NCBI RefSeq assembly: GCF_005502275.1
Contig: NZ_SWLZ01000003.1
Location: 1 to 64,000, forward strand
Source of the DNA: Robertmurraya siralis
Lineage (GTDB): Bacteria; Bacillota; Bacilli; Bacillales; Cytobacillaceae
Reading direction: 5' to 3'
Length of the DNA stretch: 64,000 nucleotides
Positions 8,634-17,237 of this stretch are shown here, piece after piece; positions within the stretch are counted from its first letter, which is position 1; each line of letters opens with the position of its first letter. A model generated the notes under the pieces. The model saw nothing but the letters and a program-made list of their open reading frames with translations. It was not told where the DNA came from and did no database searches. The position numbers and the translations under genes were made by a program.

Positions 8634-9052
8634 TCCTTCGAATTCTATATTATTAAAATGCTCTATATTTTAAATATATCTGAATAGAATTATAAAGCAT
8701 TTTTTCAAATTTGACTGTAACAAAGTGCACGCTGACAAAAAATAGCAGATTTAATAATAACATTATCACACTAAATCTTTACTTCATTTCATGCAAAGAT
8801 CAGCTTTCACATCGCAGCAACAACCATAATTGGGCCCATTAAACGAGCATTAATCATCAACTATTGATTTATCGCAATAATTTCATTAAAAATTCAGAAA
8901 TTTACAGATGATTGGGCATAATTTTCTCCATTGCACACCTTATCGTTCCATCCATTTTAATCCAAACAATTAGACAAAAGCCTTATCTATCATAAAAATG
9001 ACAAAAGGCTTTGAGAGCTTTCCTCAAAACCTTTTATGAGCTAATTATCCCG
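8634..9052. other. Intergenic stretch, no gene seen
   Basis: About 420 AT-rich bases. Near 8985-9035 short repeated arms (AAAAGCCTT, AAAGGCTTTGAG, CTCAAAACCTTTT) could fold as a terminator for the minus-strand gene that ends at 9053. No promoter or gene is convincing. Confidence 0.4.
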
Positions 9053-9409
9053 TTAACTCGGCGCTTGACTCACCTTCAGCATCAAAATTTCTTCTTCTGT
9101 TTTCGCTATTTTCAGCAACTGACTGTCCAGCCTCTTATTCACTTCCTGAAGATGCTGTCGATACACCCCTTCAATTCTATTTATCGCCTCATTGATGACC
9201 TCTGACAATTTCTCAGTCGGTTGCCCTTCTAAGCGAAAGAGAATATCTTTTATATCCGTTATATCAATTTGATTGACGATGACTCGATGCTCAACACTAT
9301 CTATTTTTTCGAGCTTTGCTAACCTCTCATCGATTGCCTGCAGTTTCGTATCAATTGTCGCACTCATCTGATTTAATAAAGCGAGTACTCCTTGCAACTC
9401 TTTTTCCAT
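9053..9409 (-). CDS. Coiled-coil protein of unknown function (118 aa)
   Basis: The sequence is helical heptad-type throughout: LLNQMSATIDTKLQAIDERLAKLEKI, then VNKRLDSQLLKIAKTEEEILMLK at the C-terminus. It has no Cys, no signal peptide and no membrane helix. AAAGGAG stands eight bases before the ATG. Single gene, flanked by opposite-strand or empty DNA. Proteins of this type are often annotated only as hypothetical in Bacillaceae; I infer self-association but no function. Confidence 0.6.
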   Translation of the reverse strand: MEKELQGVLALLNQMSATIDTKLQAIDERLAKLEKIDSVEHRVIVNQIDITDIKDILFRLEGQPTEKLSEVINEAINRIEGVYRQHLQEVNKRLDSQLLKIAKTEEEILMLKVSQAPS

Positions 9410-9573
9410 CTCACTTACTCCTTTCTAATATAGATATTGTAACATTTACATGGTAAAAATATTGTTACAATAAAAAGCTATTTCGTTTGACAATTTTTTA
9501 ACTTTTTTACTTATCTGTTGACAATAAAGGTGATTTCAACAAGCACAAACAAATAACCTTTATTTTTTACTCA

Positions 9574-9715
9574 GGCTCTGTTATATGTCGGTGTTGATTT
9601 TTGGCTCCATGTGAAACCAAAGTTTCACATGCCTTTCAGTATAGCTGAAAGGTCTTCTGATTCCATGAAACGATAAGAGAAATCTCTTTTTCTCCTATCG
9701 TTTCATGGAATCAGA
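9574..9715 (+). repeat. Dispersed palindromic repeat, copy 2 (most complete)
   Basis: Three hairpins follow each other: GTGAAAC/GTTTCAC at 9611-9628, CCTTTCAG/CTGAAAGG at about 9632-9652, and a 25-bp stem with one mismatch (arms 9656-9680 and 9691-9715, ten-base loop). Bases 9611-9673 match 24876-24938 at 57 of 63 positions, and the first 23 bases match copy 1. It ends 140 bases before the ECF sigma gene. It may be a MITE-like element or a structured transcript. Confidence 0.65.
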
Positions 9716-9856
9716 GAGAAAATGAGCCCAAAATCAGTTAAAAAACGTAATAACGAAATTATTATGGTACTATGAACAAACTTTTTCGATAAACTTTTGG
9801 TATTAATAAATAGAAGTGCATTTCAAGTAAGTTCTCGAAAGGAGCGAAATTAATCC

Positions 9857-10390
9857 ATGGAACGGTCATTGCTGCAGCGCATTAAATCAGGTGATAAAGA
9901 TGCTTTTCGAACCTTTTACAATCAACAGATTGATAAAACGCTTCGCGTTGCAATATTAATCACGAAAAACCATGAACTCGCTAAAGAAGCTACCCAAGAA
10001 ACATTTATACGGGTTTATCGAAACCTCTCTTCCTATGATGCAAGCAAACCCTTCGATCCTTGGTTTTATCGAATTTTGACGAATGAATGCTACCGTATTA
10101 TGAAGAAAGAAGCAAAAATAAGCACTCAACACGCTTATATTGATCCTGATATAAAAGACAGATCGATTAAAACCGATGATTACTCGGAATTGAATGAAGC
10201 GATTCAGTCGCTCAATGAGCTATACCGAATTCCTATTATTTTGAAATATTTAAAAGGATTTTCAGAACGAGAAATTTCAACTGTTTTAGAAACAAATCAG
10301 AATACGATCAAATCACGCTTACACAAAGGTAGAGCATTATTAAAGAATTATTTGAACGATCTCGAAGAAAGGGGGAAAAAACATGTTTAA
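9857..10390 (+). CDS. ECF-type RNA polymerase sigma factor
   Basis: The 177-residue protein has sigma region 2 (about 10-80; RVYRNLSSYDAS and FDPWFYRILTNECYR) and region 4 HTH (about 115-170; FSEREISTVLETNQNTIKSR). Its size and lack of regions 1 and 3 fit group 4 sigma factors. GAAAGGAG lies upstream of the ATG. The next gene overlaps by eight bases and looks like its regulatory partner, so the pair is co-translated. ECF operons are commonly autoregulated, but I cannot point to a matching promoter motif here. Confidence 0.9.
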   Translation: MERSLLQRIKSGDKDAFRTFYNQQIDKTLRVAILITKNHELAKEATQETFIRVYRNLSSYDASKPFDPWFYRILTNECYRIMKKEAKISTQHAYIDPDIKDRSIKTDDYSELNEAIQSLNELYRIPIILKYLKGFSEREISTVLETNQNTIKSRLHKGRALLKNYLNDLEERGKKHV

Positions 10391-11174
10391 TGACGAGGAT
10401 AAAAAAATTGAGGAGTGCTTAGGAGATATGTCAAACTTCGACCCCAAAGAAAAAGAAGAGATTTGGAACAATATCGAAAAAGAATTGTTTATCGATGAAA
10501 AAAAATCGAAACCACCGAGGCAGAAAAAATGGGGGTTATTAGTTGCAGCTGCTGCTGCTACATTATTCATCGCCTTTTCTTCACAGACCGATACGGGAAA
10601 TGCTTTAGTTGATAAGATGAAAACAGTATTTGAACCTGGCACGGTCAGCGCTTTAGTGGACAAAGTAAAATCAATGTTTGAGCCTAAAAAAGAAATCGTC
10701 CAAAGCATTGAAGGAATTGATGAGGATACGAAGTTAACATTAAATGAAGGAAAAGAAGCGGAGTATATTATCTATATAGATGAAGAGCGCTATGTAATGA
10801 ACAGAACAGATGATGGGGACATTATTACGCCAAAAATCCCCCTTGATGCGCAATATCCTGAAGTTTCCATGGCCATTAGGCAGCAAAAGGATGTTCCAGC
10901 AAGTAGCGCATTTCAAAAATTAAAAGAAGACATTTTAAGAGATTATCCGTATCTAATTCTTGAGGAAGAAACGAATGAACCCCTATCAGGCTTCGTTCTT
11001 TTAGCAAAGAAAGACGGACATGACTGGGATAACGAATTGACCAAAGTATATGTTCTTGATAACGGTGCTGGCGGAAGCTTTATCATTCAACAAAAATATT
11101 TTTCTGAAGCCGAAGAAGGACACGGAACTCGATTTGATGCGATGCTAAAAGAATTTCATATTGTCAAAGATTGA
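10383..11174 (+). CDS. Putative membrane-anchored anti-sigma factor
   Basis: The 263-residue product has a cytoplasmic N-terminal 55 residues with acidic helices, a Lys/Arg stop (PPRQKKWG), one membrane helix (about 57-70, LLVAAAAATLFIAF) and an extracytoplasmic domain of about 190 residues. The overlap with the ECF sigma gene and this topology fit an anti-sigma factor holding the sigma factor at the membrane. A short motif is repeated in the outer region (ALVDKMKTVFEP and ALVDKVKSMFEP, about residues 76-102). No zinc-binding HxxxCxxC motif is present, so it is not a ZAS-type anti-sigma factor. Function is inferred from context. Confidence 0.7.
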   Translation: MFNDEDKKIEECLGDMSNFDPKEKEEIWNNIEKELFIDEKKSKPPRQKKWGLLVAAAAATLFIAFSSQTDTGNALVDKMKTVFEPGTVSALVDKVKSMFEPKKEIVQSIEGIDEDTKLTLNEGKEAEYIIYIDEERYVMNRTDDGDIITPKIPLDAQYPEVSMAIRQQKDVPASSAFQKLKEDILRDYPYLILEEETNEPLSGFVLLAKKDGHDWDNELTKVYVLDNGAGGSFIIQQKYFSEAEEGHGTRFDAMLKEFHIVKD

Positions 11175-11185
11175 TACGGCATAAA

Positions 11186-11226
11186 AGGGCAGTTATCATT
11201 TTGTTGTTGATAACCGCTCTTTTTTA
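11186..11226 (+). terminator. Terminator of the sigma/anti-sigma operon
   Basis: Arms AGGGCAGTTATCA and TGATAACCGCTCT flank a short loop and are followed by TTTTTT. It lies just after the stop at 11174 and before the convergent kinase gene ending at 11266. Confidence 0.7.
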
Positions 11227-11265
11227 TCAAAAAAAACAAGTAAGAAATGATGCTATTCAATGGCT

Positions 11266-12279
11266 TCATATCGGCACTTCAAAGACCACCTTTGTACCCT
11301 TTTCAACTTCCGAATAAATTTGCAGCATTCCATTAACAGCGCGAGCTCTTTCTTCCATGCTAAAAAGACCAACACCTCGCTGGACTTTATCCTGTTCAAA
11401 GCCTTTACCAAAATCCTCTACCAGCACTCTAATCGAGTTATCTAATTCTCTAATCGTTACAATTGCCTTATCTGTTTCTGCATATTTACGCGTATTTGTT
11501 AACGCTTCTTGAATAATTCGGTATATCGCGACTTCCTTGTTAGATGGAATTCTTCTATTTAAATGACAATCCAATTCCACATCGATGCCATAATGCTTAG
11601 AATAGCGAACTAAATAGGAACGAATTGCAGGAATAAGCCCTAAATCATCAAGAACGGAAGGGCGCAGCTCCCATGATATTTTGCGAATTTCTTCAATTAA
11701 TTCGGCAGCTTCATCTCGAAGTTGATCAATAAGAGGATGGTTGAGTTCCGACTGAAGAAGATTGATTGTGATAAGGTGACTATACAAGTTTTGACCAATG
11801 CCATCATGAAGTTCGCGAGAGAGTTTTTTTCTTTCATCTTCTTGCACGTCAATTAATCTCGTCATCATTTTCTTCAATTCTTCTTCGATTTTCATTCTTT
11901 TCGTAATTTCATAACGGATCGCTAAATATTGATAAGGTCGACCGTGTTCATTTAAAAAGGGGACAATTGTAGTATCAACCCAATAATAATTTCCTGTTTT
12001 CGCTTTATTGCGAATTTCTCCCTTCCACACTTTTCCTGATGAAATTGTTCTCCACATCTCCCGAAAAAATTCCTTCGAGTGAAATTGAGAATTTACGATA
12101 CGGTGATCCTTCCCGATCAATTCTTCTCTTGAATAAGCAGATATTTCACAAAATTTATCATTAACATATTGAATAATGCCTCTCTGATCCGTATACGCGA
12201 CAATCGCAGATTCATCTAAAGCATATTTTAAGTCTAATAACTCTTTAAACGGCTGGGAAAAATTGGAGTCAATATTCAT
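11266..12279 (-). CDS. PAS sensor histidine kinase, NarX/NreB-type (HisKA_3)
   Basis: A single N-terminal PAS domain (about 15-125) is followed by a HisKA_3 dimerisation domain with RELHDGIGQNL and a HATPase domain ending in GVGLFSMEERA. That architecture fits kinases that phosphorylate LuxR-type regulators. The PAS segment has VNSQFH where LOV domains carry a flavin-binding Cys, and it lacks the four Cys that bind the iron-sulfur cluster of NreB, so its signal differs. I prefer the ATG at 12279 (GAGGTGG upstream) to the one at 12297. It is the last gene of the four-gene operon and abuts the NreA-like gene. Confidence 0.85.
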   Translation of the reverse strand: MNIDSNFSQPFKELLDLKYALDESAIVAYTDQRGIIQYVNDKFCEISAYSREELIGKDHRIVNSQFHSKEFFREMWRTISSGKVWKGEIRNKAKTGNYYWVDTTIVPFLNEHGRPYQYLAIRYEITKRMKIEEELKKMMTRLIDVQEDERKKLSRELHDGIGQNLYSHLITINLLQSELNHPLIDQLRDEAAELIEEIRKISWELRPSVLDDLGLIPAIRSYLVRYSKHYGIDVELDCHLNRRIPSNKEVAIYRIIQEALTNTRKYAETDKAIVTIRELDNSIRVLVEDFGKGFEQDKVQRGVGLFSMEERARAVNGMLQIYSEVEKGTKVVFEVPI

Positions 12280-12297
12280 TGTTCCACCTCTATTCAT

Positions 12298-12741
12298 TCA
12301 GCAGCTAATTATCTTCTCAATTTTATTTGAAGCCGCTTGTACAATTAATACATCTTCTCGAGAAAGTTGTTTGTTGGAACGGTTACCCACTAATAATACA
12401 CCTTTTGCAGCTTCCTTATAGTAAACAGGAACAGCGTGTGAATAAACTAGTTTTTCTGCAAGCATAATCGGGTATTCTAATACCTTGCCGATAATATGAT
12501 GGGGAAAATCTTCAATCGTCATCGCTCTTCCAGTCGAAATAACTCTACCCGCAATTCCTTTGCCATATCTGACAGAAATCAGTTTATATTTTTCATTATG
12601 GTTACCGGCAGCAATATGCCATTTAATATCAGGTCCAATTGTATTCTGAAAAGCAAACCCAACGAAGTCACAGTTAATTTCTTTCTTAAGTTGCTTGCAC
12701 TCTTGTAAAATAGGCTCATAATTTTTACTTTTATTAAACAT
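12298..12741 (-). CDS. GAF-domain protein resembling nitrate receptor NreA
   Basis: The 147 residues make up one GAF domain (CDFVGFAFQNTIGPDIKWHIAAG, RYGKGIAGRVISTGR, GVLLVGNR). In Staphylococcus, NreA is a stand-alone GAF protein that binds nitrate and controls the kinase NreB. The size, the place between a LuxR-type regulator and a HisKA_3 kinase, and a NarK/nitrate reductase operon 2 kb away all support an NreA-like nitrate sensor. Nitrate binding itself is inferred. AAGGAAG precedes the ATG. Twelve bases separate it from the upstream regulator gene. Confidence 0.7.
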   Translation of the reverse strand: MFNKSKNYEPILQECKQLKKEINCDFVGFAFQNTIGPDIKWHIAAGNHNEKYKLISVRYGKGIAGRVISTGRAMTIEDFPHHIIGKVLEYPIMLAEKLVYSHAVPVYYKEAAKGVLLVGNRSNKQLSREDVLIVQAASNKIEKIISC

Positions 12742-12753
12742 GGCGATCTTCCT

Positions 12754-13407
12754 TTACAAAAAATGACCTAAAAGCCCCTTCTTTAAAGCAAAAGCAACAA
12801 GTTCAGGCCTCGTCTTCATATGAAGTTTCTCCATTATGTTTCCTTTATGCGTTTCAACTGTTTTAACACTGATCGCTAACTTTTCTCCAATTTCTTTATT
12901 CGAGTAACCTTTCGCGATTAATGTTAAAACTTCCCGTTCACGATCGGATAATAGATGAATTAAATCCCCATCTTCTTCCCTTGTACTACTTAAATACTCT
13001 TCCATCAATCTTTTCGTCGCAGAAGGATGAAGATAGGCATCTCCGTTTGAGACAGATTTAATTGCTTGAATCAATTCCTCATGGGGGGCACTTTTTAAAA
13101 TACAGCCAGAGGCGCCAGCTTGAATCGCTCGAAATAAATATTCTTCATCATCATGCATCGTCAAAATCAAGATGGCAATTTCCGGCATTTGCTTTTTTAA
13201 TTCTGAGGTCGCTGAAAGTCCGTCTTTGCCATGGGGCATGCTTAAATCCATGACCACAACATTCGGCTTTAATTCGTGGGCTTTTTCAATTCCTTCATTT
13301 CCTTCAGAAGCCTCACCAACTACCTCCATATCAGCGTGATGATCTAAAAGCATTTTTAAGCCCATCCTAACGACAGCATGATCGTCTACAAGCAAAATTT
13401 TAATCAA
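12754..13407 (-). CDS. NarL/LuxR-type response regulator
   Basis: The 217-residue protein has a receiver domain (LLVDDH, phospho-acceptor in VVVMDLSMP, ILTMHDD, ILKSA) and a C-terminal LuxR-type HTH (about 150-215; LSDREREVLTLIAKGYSNKEIGEKL split over the usual helices). The start is TTG, read from TTGA, which overlaps the stop of the upstream kinase by four bases. Two HisKA_3 kinases and an NreA-like sensor share its operon, so both may phosphorylate it. By analogy with NreC it likely activates the nitrate reductase operon at 14633-21033. Confidence 0.9.
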   Translation of the reverse strand: MIKILLVDDHAVVRMGLKMLLDHHADMEVVGEASEGNEGIEKAHELKPNVVVMDLSMPHGKDGLSATSELKKQMPEIAILILTMHDDEEYLFRAIQAGASGCILKSAPHEELIQAIKSVSNGDAYLHPSATKRLMEEYLSSTREEDGDLIHLLSDREREVLTLIAKGYSNKEIGEKLAISVKTVETHKGNIMEKLHMKTRPELVAFALKKGLLGHFL

Positions 13408-14078
13408 ACCTTCTCCCCCTCCCCATTGACATTAGAAGCAAACCCCAACTCCAAACGAATTGTCGTCCCCTTTCCTAACTGTGAAGTAATGATGCAGTCT
13501 CCACCAATCAGCTTCATTCTTTCTGCCATCGCCGCCAACCCATGACTTTCTATATGTGCATCGACATCAAATCCAATTCCAAAATCCTGAATCAAAATTT
13601 GAACACGATGATGCTCCCAATTCAATTGAAGCTTTATTTTAGCAGAATCCGCATACTTGGCAATGTTCGCCAAAGCTTCTTGACACACACGGAAAAGTCC
13701 AATACGATGATTCACCGGCAGAGGAATTTCTTCTCCAGCTTGTTCGATGTCCACAACGATTCCGAACGTGGAAGTATACAACTTCAAGTAGCTTTGCAAT
13801 GCCGGGAAAAAACCAATCGTTGAGAGTGTGGGTGGATGCAGTTCTACAGAAAGATAACGAATTTCTTGAATCGTTCTTTCTAATACTTCAGCCATCTCGC
13901 GAACGTAATTTTTCATTTTTATATCTTCAGTACTTGTTTCTAACAATTGAATACCAGTATAAATACTGAATAATGTTTGAGCCACTCCTTCATGGAGTTC
14001 TAATGCAATTCTCTTAATTTCATCTTCTGATGACTGGAGTAAATATTGATTAATATTTCTTTCTGGGCCACGCTCCAT
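13404..14078 (-). CDS. HisKA_3 histidine kinase lacking a recognisable sensor domain
   Basis: At 224 residues the protein has only a HisKA_3 helix pair (phospho-acceptor His29 in ALELHEGVAQTL) and a HATPase domain (VCQEALANIAKYA, DFGIGFD, HGLAAMAERM). It is soluble. The short N-terminus leaves no room for PAS or GAF input, so it probably gets its signal from a partner, perhaps the NreA-like GAF protein. It is first in the operon; AAGGGGTG lies ten bases before the ATG. It resembles the catalytic half of DegS/NreB kinases. Confidence 0.85.
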   Translation of the reverse strand: MERGPERNINQYLLQSSEDEIKRIALELHEGVAQTLFSIYTGIQLLETSTEDIKMKNYVREMAEVLERTIQEIRYLSVELHPPTLSTIGFFPALQSYLKLYTSTFGIVVDIEQAGEEIPLPVNHRIGLFRVCQEALANIAKYADSAKIKLQLNWEHHRVQILIQDFGIGFDVDAHIESHGLAAMAERMKLIGGDCIITSQLGKGTTIRLELGFASNVNGEGEKV

Positions 14079-14632
14079 TATGCAATTTCACCCCTTAAGG
14101 TCCAGTGATTCTTCTCTTATAACTATAACATCCGAGCGAGACTTTCGCGAAGCAGAATTCAAATTGACAACTAAAACGTCTTCTGAGTCTTCTATTCATG
14201 TCGATATGAGTTCATTCAGTTTTCGTTAAATCAAGATAATGTCCAGAAAAAAAGAAAATCCCCCATTTTTAGCATCATTAAGTCACTCAGCCAATTAAAA
14301 TTAGAAAGGGAGATTTTCTATATATAAATTAGACCATGACTATCCAGCATGTTCTCTCCATGGATCGTGTGGTCCTCATCCAAAAAACACAACTTACTGC
14401 CCAATCGCTAAAACTAGCAAGCCAACCTTCCTTTCAGTACAGGCGATTCCAGTTCTCTTCATTAATGGTTTTAATCCGTTACGTAACAGCTAAATCTAAC
14501 TAAAAAAGGAGAAAGGGTCTGCTTTATCCTTAATATCTACTAACAACCTTAATTAATGGAATAGAAAAAGCTGAAATCAAAAAGTCGTTTTTTTTGACGG
14601 CTTTTTGATACAGCTTCTTAAAAGCAGTTACG
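14079..14632. other. Intergenic region with a Cys-containing open frame and inverted repeat
   Basis: Between the sensory and nitrate operons. On the plus strand 14320-14493 is a 57-codon frame starting at ATA (AAAGGGAG upstream), reading YKLDHDYPACSLHGSCGP and on to three Cys in all, but it lacks any ATG, GTG or TTG start. Inverted arms GAAAATCCCCC (about 14259) and GGGAGATTTTC (about 14308) bracket its upstream part. It may be a relic or a small gene with a rare start. The minus strand near 14600 holds the 3' end of the narK transcript. Confidence 0.35.
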
Positions 14633-15940
14633 TTAAGAAGCTTGTTCAATATTTAAATCAAGCCCTTTTTTTCGCTGATAATAAAACCAGTTAAGAATAA
14701 ATGAAATGACATAAATAGCAATAAAGAAATAAAAGGCTGATACCGGTGATCCTGTCGTGCTTGTTGACCAGCCGAAAAGCTGCGGAATAAAGAATGAACC
14801 GTATGCTGCAAACGCTGCTGTAAATCCTAATACTGGTGCAGCTTCCTTAGCTGGGAAAATAGACGGGATCATTTGGAAGGTTGAACCCGAGCCAATTCCA
14901 GAAGCCAAAAATAGAATTAAGAACGAGATTAAAAAGCCTGAGAATGTTTTTGCATTTGTGAAATAAATAACTCCAATCGCACCAATTGTCATCACAATAA
15001 AAACCCAGGTAGTTACAAGTGCACCGCCAAGCTTATCAGAGAGCCAACCCCCAACAGGTCTTGCTGCTGCAGCTAATAAAGCCCCAAGGAAAGCCAGTGA
15101 AATATATTCTGGGAATTGCGATTTCAACAAGAGCGGAAATGCTGCTGAATACCCAATAAATGAGCCAAATGTGGCAACATATAATATTGTCATAATCCAA
15201 GTGTGCTTACGCTTCACGATAACAAACTGATCTGCTACAGATTGAGTAGTATTAGGAAGATTATCCATTCCAAAATAGGCTGCAATCGTTACAATCGCAA
15301 TAGGAATCACCCAGATAAAGGCTGCATTTTGTAGCCAAACCGTCTCTCCATTCGATAACACTTGACCTTCTCCCATGAACGCAAAAGTACTCGTTGCAAT
15401 AATAAGCGGGGTAACAAATTGAACAACTGAAACCCCCATATTTCCTAAACCACCATTAATGCCAAGGGCTGTTCCTTTCTCTGCTTTTGGGAAGAAAAAG
15501 CTTATATTTGAGGAAGATGATGAAAAATTTCCTCCTCCTAGTCCGCAAAGTGCCGCTAACACTAACATGACAGTATAAGGTGTATCTGGATTTTGAACCG
15601 CCATACCAATTCCGATAGCAGGAATGGCTAATACTGCTGTGGAAATAACAGTCCAGTTTCTACCACCGAATTTGCCAACAGCAAATGTATAGAAAAATCT
15701 TAAAGTCGCACCCACCAATCCTGGAATCGCAGCAAGAGTGAACAATTGCTCTTCAGTATACGTAAAACCGATATCATTTAAACGGACAGCTACGACGGAC
15801 CAAATTTGCCAGACAACAAATGCAAGCATTAACGAAGGAACAGAAATCCATAGATTTCTTTTTGCATGTTTTCGACCAGTTTCTTTCCAAAACTTTGGAT
15901 CTTCTGGATTCCAACTTGTAATTCGTGCTTCTTTACTCAT
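14633..15940 (-). CDS. NarK-family nitrate/nitrite transporter
   Basis: A major facilitator protein of 435 residues with about twelve membrane segments. The nitrate signature stretches are recognisable (LAALCGLGGGNFSSSSSNISFFFP and LASGIGSGSTFQMIPSIFP, each read across the membrane). These match the glycine-rich motifs of NarK/NasA/NarT carriers that take up nitrate or exchange it for nitrite. It is the last gene of the nitrate operon; its ATG overlaps the preceding stop as ATGA. I infer that it feeds nitrate to the cytoplasmic Mo subunit and may export nitrite. Confidence 0.9.
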   Translation of the reverse strand: MSKEARITSWNPEDPKFWKETGRKHAKRNLWISVPSLMLAFVVWQIWSVVAVRLNDIGFTYTEEQLFTLAAIPGLVGATLRFFYTFAVGKFGGRNWTVISTAVLAIPAIGIGMAVQNPDTPYTVMLVLAALCGLGGGNFSSSSSNISFFFPKAEKGTALGINGGLGNMGVSVVQFVTPLIIATSTFAFMGEGQVLSNGETVWLQNAAFIWVIPIAIVTIAAYFGMDNLPNTTQSVADQFVIVKRKHTWIMTILYVATFGSFIGYSAAFPLLLKSQFPEYISLAFLGALLAAAARPVGGWLSDKLGGALVTTWVFIVMTIGAIGVIYFTNAKTFSGFLISFLILFLASGIGSGSTFQMIPSIFPAKEAAPVLGFTAAFAAYGSFFIPQLFGWSTSTTGSPVSAFYFFIAIYVISFILNWFYYQRKKGLDLNIEQAS

Positions 15941-16248
15941 GACACTCGTACCCTTCTTATTATATATTTTAAATTGCCTAAGCGATCAGTAGCTGTCCAG
16001 TTATCGCTTTCTATTATAACCTCAGCGTTTAGGGGAATAGCGAAAAAATTCTGATGTTCAAAATAAATTCGCAAATGAGTTTGATCTGGACAGACCCCAA
16101 TCCTCTTTATTTCTTTCTGAACAAAGGGAGCACGCTCCTCTCCCTCTATATCCTGGATCGCAACTTCAACTGTTTTAAACAAATAATGCTGTTGTAGAAA
16201 ATCGCGATTAATCACAGCTATTACATCCCTTCTGAACAGGATAGACAT
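15937..16248 (-). CDS. Small protein of unknown function in the nitrate operon (about 103 aa)
   Basis: The product is soluble, beta-rich in pattern and has no metal motif (IEGEERAPFVQKEIKRIGVC, then LRIYFEHQNFFAIPLNAEV). The ATG at 16248 would overlap the upstream gene by 41 bases; a GTG at 16215 has AGAAGGG upstream and reduces the overlap to eight, so the true protein may be 92 residues. Its stop overlaps the narK start, so it is translationally coupled to the transporter. I do not recognise the family; a role in assembly or regulation of the reductase is only inferred from position. Confidence 0.55.
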   Translation of the reverse strand: MSILFRRDVIAVINRDFLQQHYLFKTVEVAIQDIEGEERAPFVQKEIKRIGVCPDQTHLRIYFEHQNFFAIPLNAEVIIESDNWTATDRLGNLKYIIRRVRVS

Positions 16249-16513
16249 ACATTTGATAACCTTGTAAAAACTCCCAAAAATGCTCTGAAGCGTGCTCTTC
16301 CAAAAATTGAATGACCTCTGACTCCGACTGCCACCTACTCATCCCTTTTACCTCAGCGACAACTACTTCAGCCTCTTCGATTTCTTTTTCGTCTAAGTAC
16401 CAATGAAGCTTTGTTCCTTTAAAAAGGGACTGCAATATTTGCTCGATGTCATTTCCAAAATTACCGCTTGCCTTGCGAATAAAGCAAAAATCTAAAAATG
16501 TTTCACTAATCAT
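16208..16513 (-). CDS. Small protein of unknown function in the nitrate operon (101 aa)
   Basis: The product has no membrane helix. It contains KLHWYLDEKEIEEAEVVVAE and ends in a CNSCD motif whose Cys pair could bind metal or take part in redox chemistry. It overlaps both neighbours, as do most genes of this operon. Ribosome binding is weak (GAAGTGATGG), which fits coupling to the preceding gene. Small accessory subunits or NarJ/NapD-like chaperones often lie in such operons, but I see no sequence match to either. Confidence 0.55.
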   Translation of the reverse strand: MISETFLDFCFIRKASGNFGNDIEQILQSLFKGTKLHWYLDEKEIEEAEVVVAEVKGMSRWQSESEVIQFLEEHASEHFWEFLQGYQMYVYPVQKGCNSCD

Positions 16514-16712
16514 TTGCCATCACTTCACTTTGCTTCCTGTCGCGTTTATAAACGAAAAGAGCAATAGGAAAGACAAGAAGATTTAACAGACAATAAAGGA
16601 GCGCCCCCTCGTAATTTTCAAATTTGAATTGATGGACCATTTTTTGTGTGAACACTATATTTAACATGAGACAGATTAATAGCAATATAAAGTTTACTAG
16701 TCTATGATTCAT
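16506..16712 (-). CDS. Two-helix membrane protein of the nitrate operon (68 aa)
   Basis: Two hydrophobic segments (about 6-24, LVNFILLLICLMLNIVF, and 40-56, LLYCLLNLLVFPIALFVY) are followed by a basic tail (KRDRKQ), indicating a short hairpin with cytoplasmic C-terminus. AGGGTG precedes the ATG, which overlaps the Rieske gene's end. No heme-ligand His pair is visible. It could be a small membrane subunit that anchors the Rieske protein or the reductase; this is inference from position. Confidence 0.6.
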   Translation of the reverse strand: MNHRLVNFILLLICLMLNIVFTQKMVHQFKFENYEGALLYCLLNLLVFPIALFVYKRDRKQSEVMAND

Positions 16713-17226
16713 AACGTTTCACCCTAACAGCGTAAACCGCTCCGTTTTCTACAGACACTTCAATTGTTGGCAATGGTCGTCTTGGTGGTCCAGCAGTTGG
16801 ATTCCCTGTTTCTACATCAAACTTCCCATGATGGCATGGACAAAGCATCTCTCCTTTTTCCTTTTCCCAAAAAACCGGACATTGTAGATGAGTACATGCA
16901 CTGTTATAAGCAACGTATTTTTCCTCGGACAGACGAATTAATATCGCATCATCATGCTCTCCTGGAAATTTGAATTCAACTGCTTCTCCCACGCCAATTC
17001 TATCAATATCTGTAATTTTCTTATGAGGATATTCCTTTTCGCTTAATCCTAATAGCTCTTTCGCTGCCACTGCTCCCCAAGGAAGCGACGACACTGCAAA
17101 TACACCGGCAGCGCCGACCAATGTTTTCATAAAACCGCGTCTATCTAATTTTCTTTCATTATTGCGTTGAATATTATGCGTGTAATTATCTTCTGGAAAG
17201 GGGATTTTATTATTTTTTTCCGACAT
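16702..17226 (-). CDS. Tat-exported Rieske [2Fe-2S] protein
   Basis: Residues 28-34 (DRRGFMK) followed by a hydrophobic segment (35-55) form a Tat signal or signal anchor. The Rieske domain has CTHLQC (Cys111, His113, Cys116) and CPCHHG (Cys129, Cys131, His132), so both cluster ligands and the disulfide pair typical of bc-type high-potential Rieske proteins are present. The domain should face outside the membrane. No cytochrome b of bc type is adjacent; instead the operon holds a NarI-like subunit and a Mo reductase. A Rieske protein here suggests electron transfer with quinol on the outer side. GGAGGG lies before the ATG. Confidence 0.9.
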   Translation of the reverse strand: MSEKNNKIPFPEDNYTHNIQRNNERKLDRRGFMKTLVGAAGVFAVSSLPWGAVAAKELLGLSEKEYPHKKITDIDRIGVGEAVEFKFPGEHDDAILIRLSEEKYVAYNSACTHLQCPVFWEKEKGEMLCPCHHGKFDVETGNPTAGPPRRPLPTIEVSVENGAVYAVRVKRYES

Positions 17227-17237
17227 GACGATCCCTC

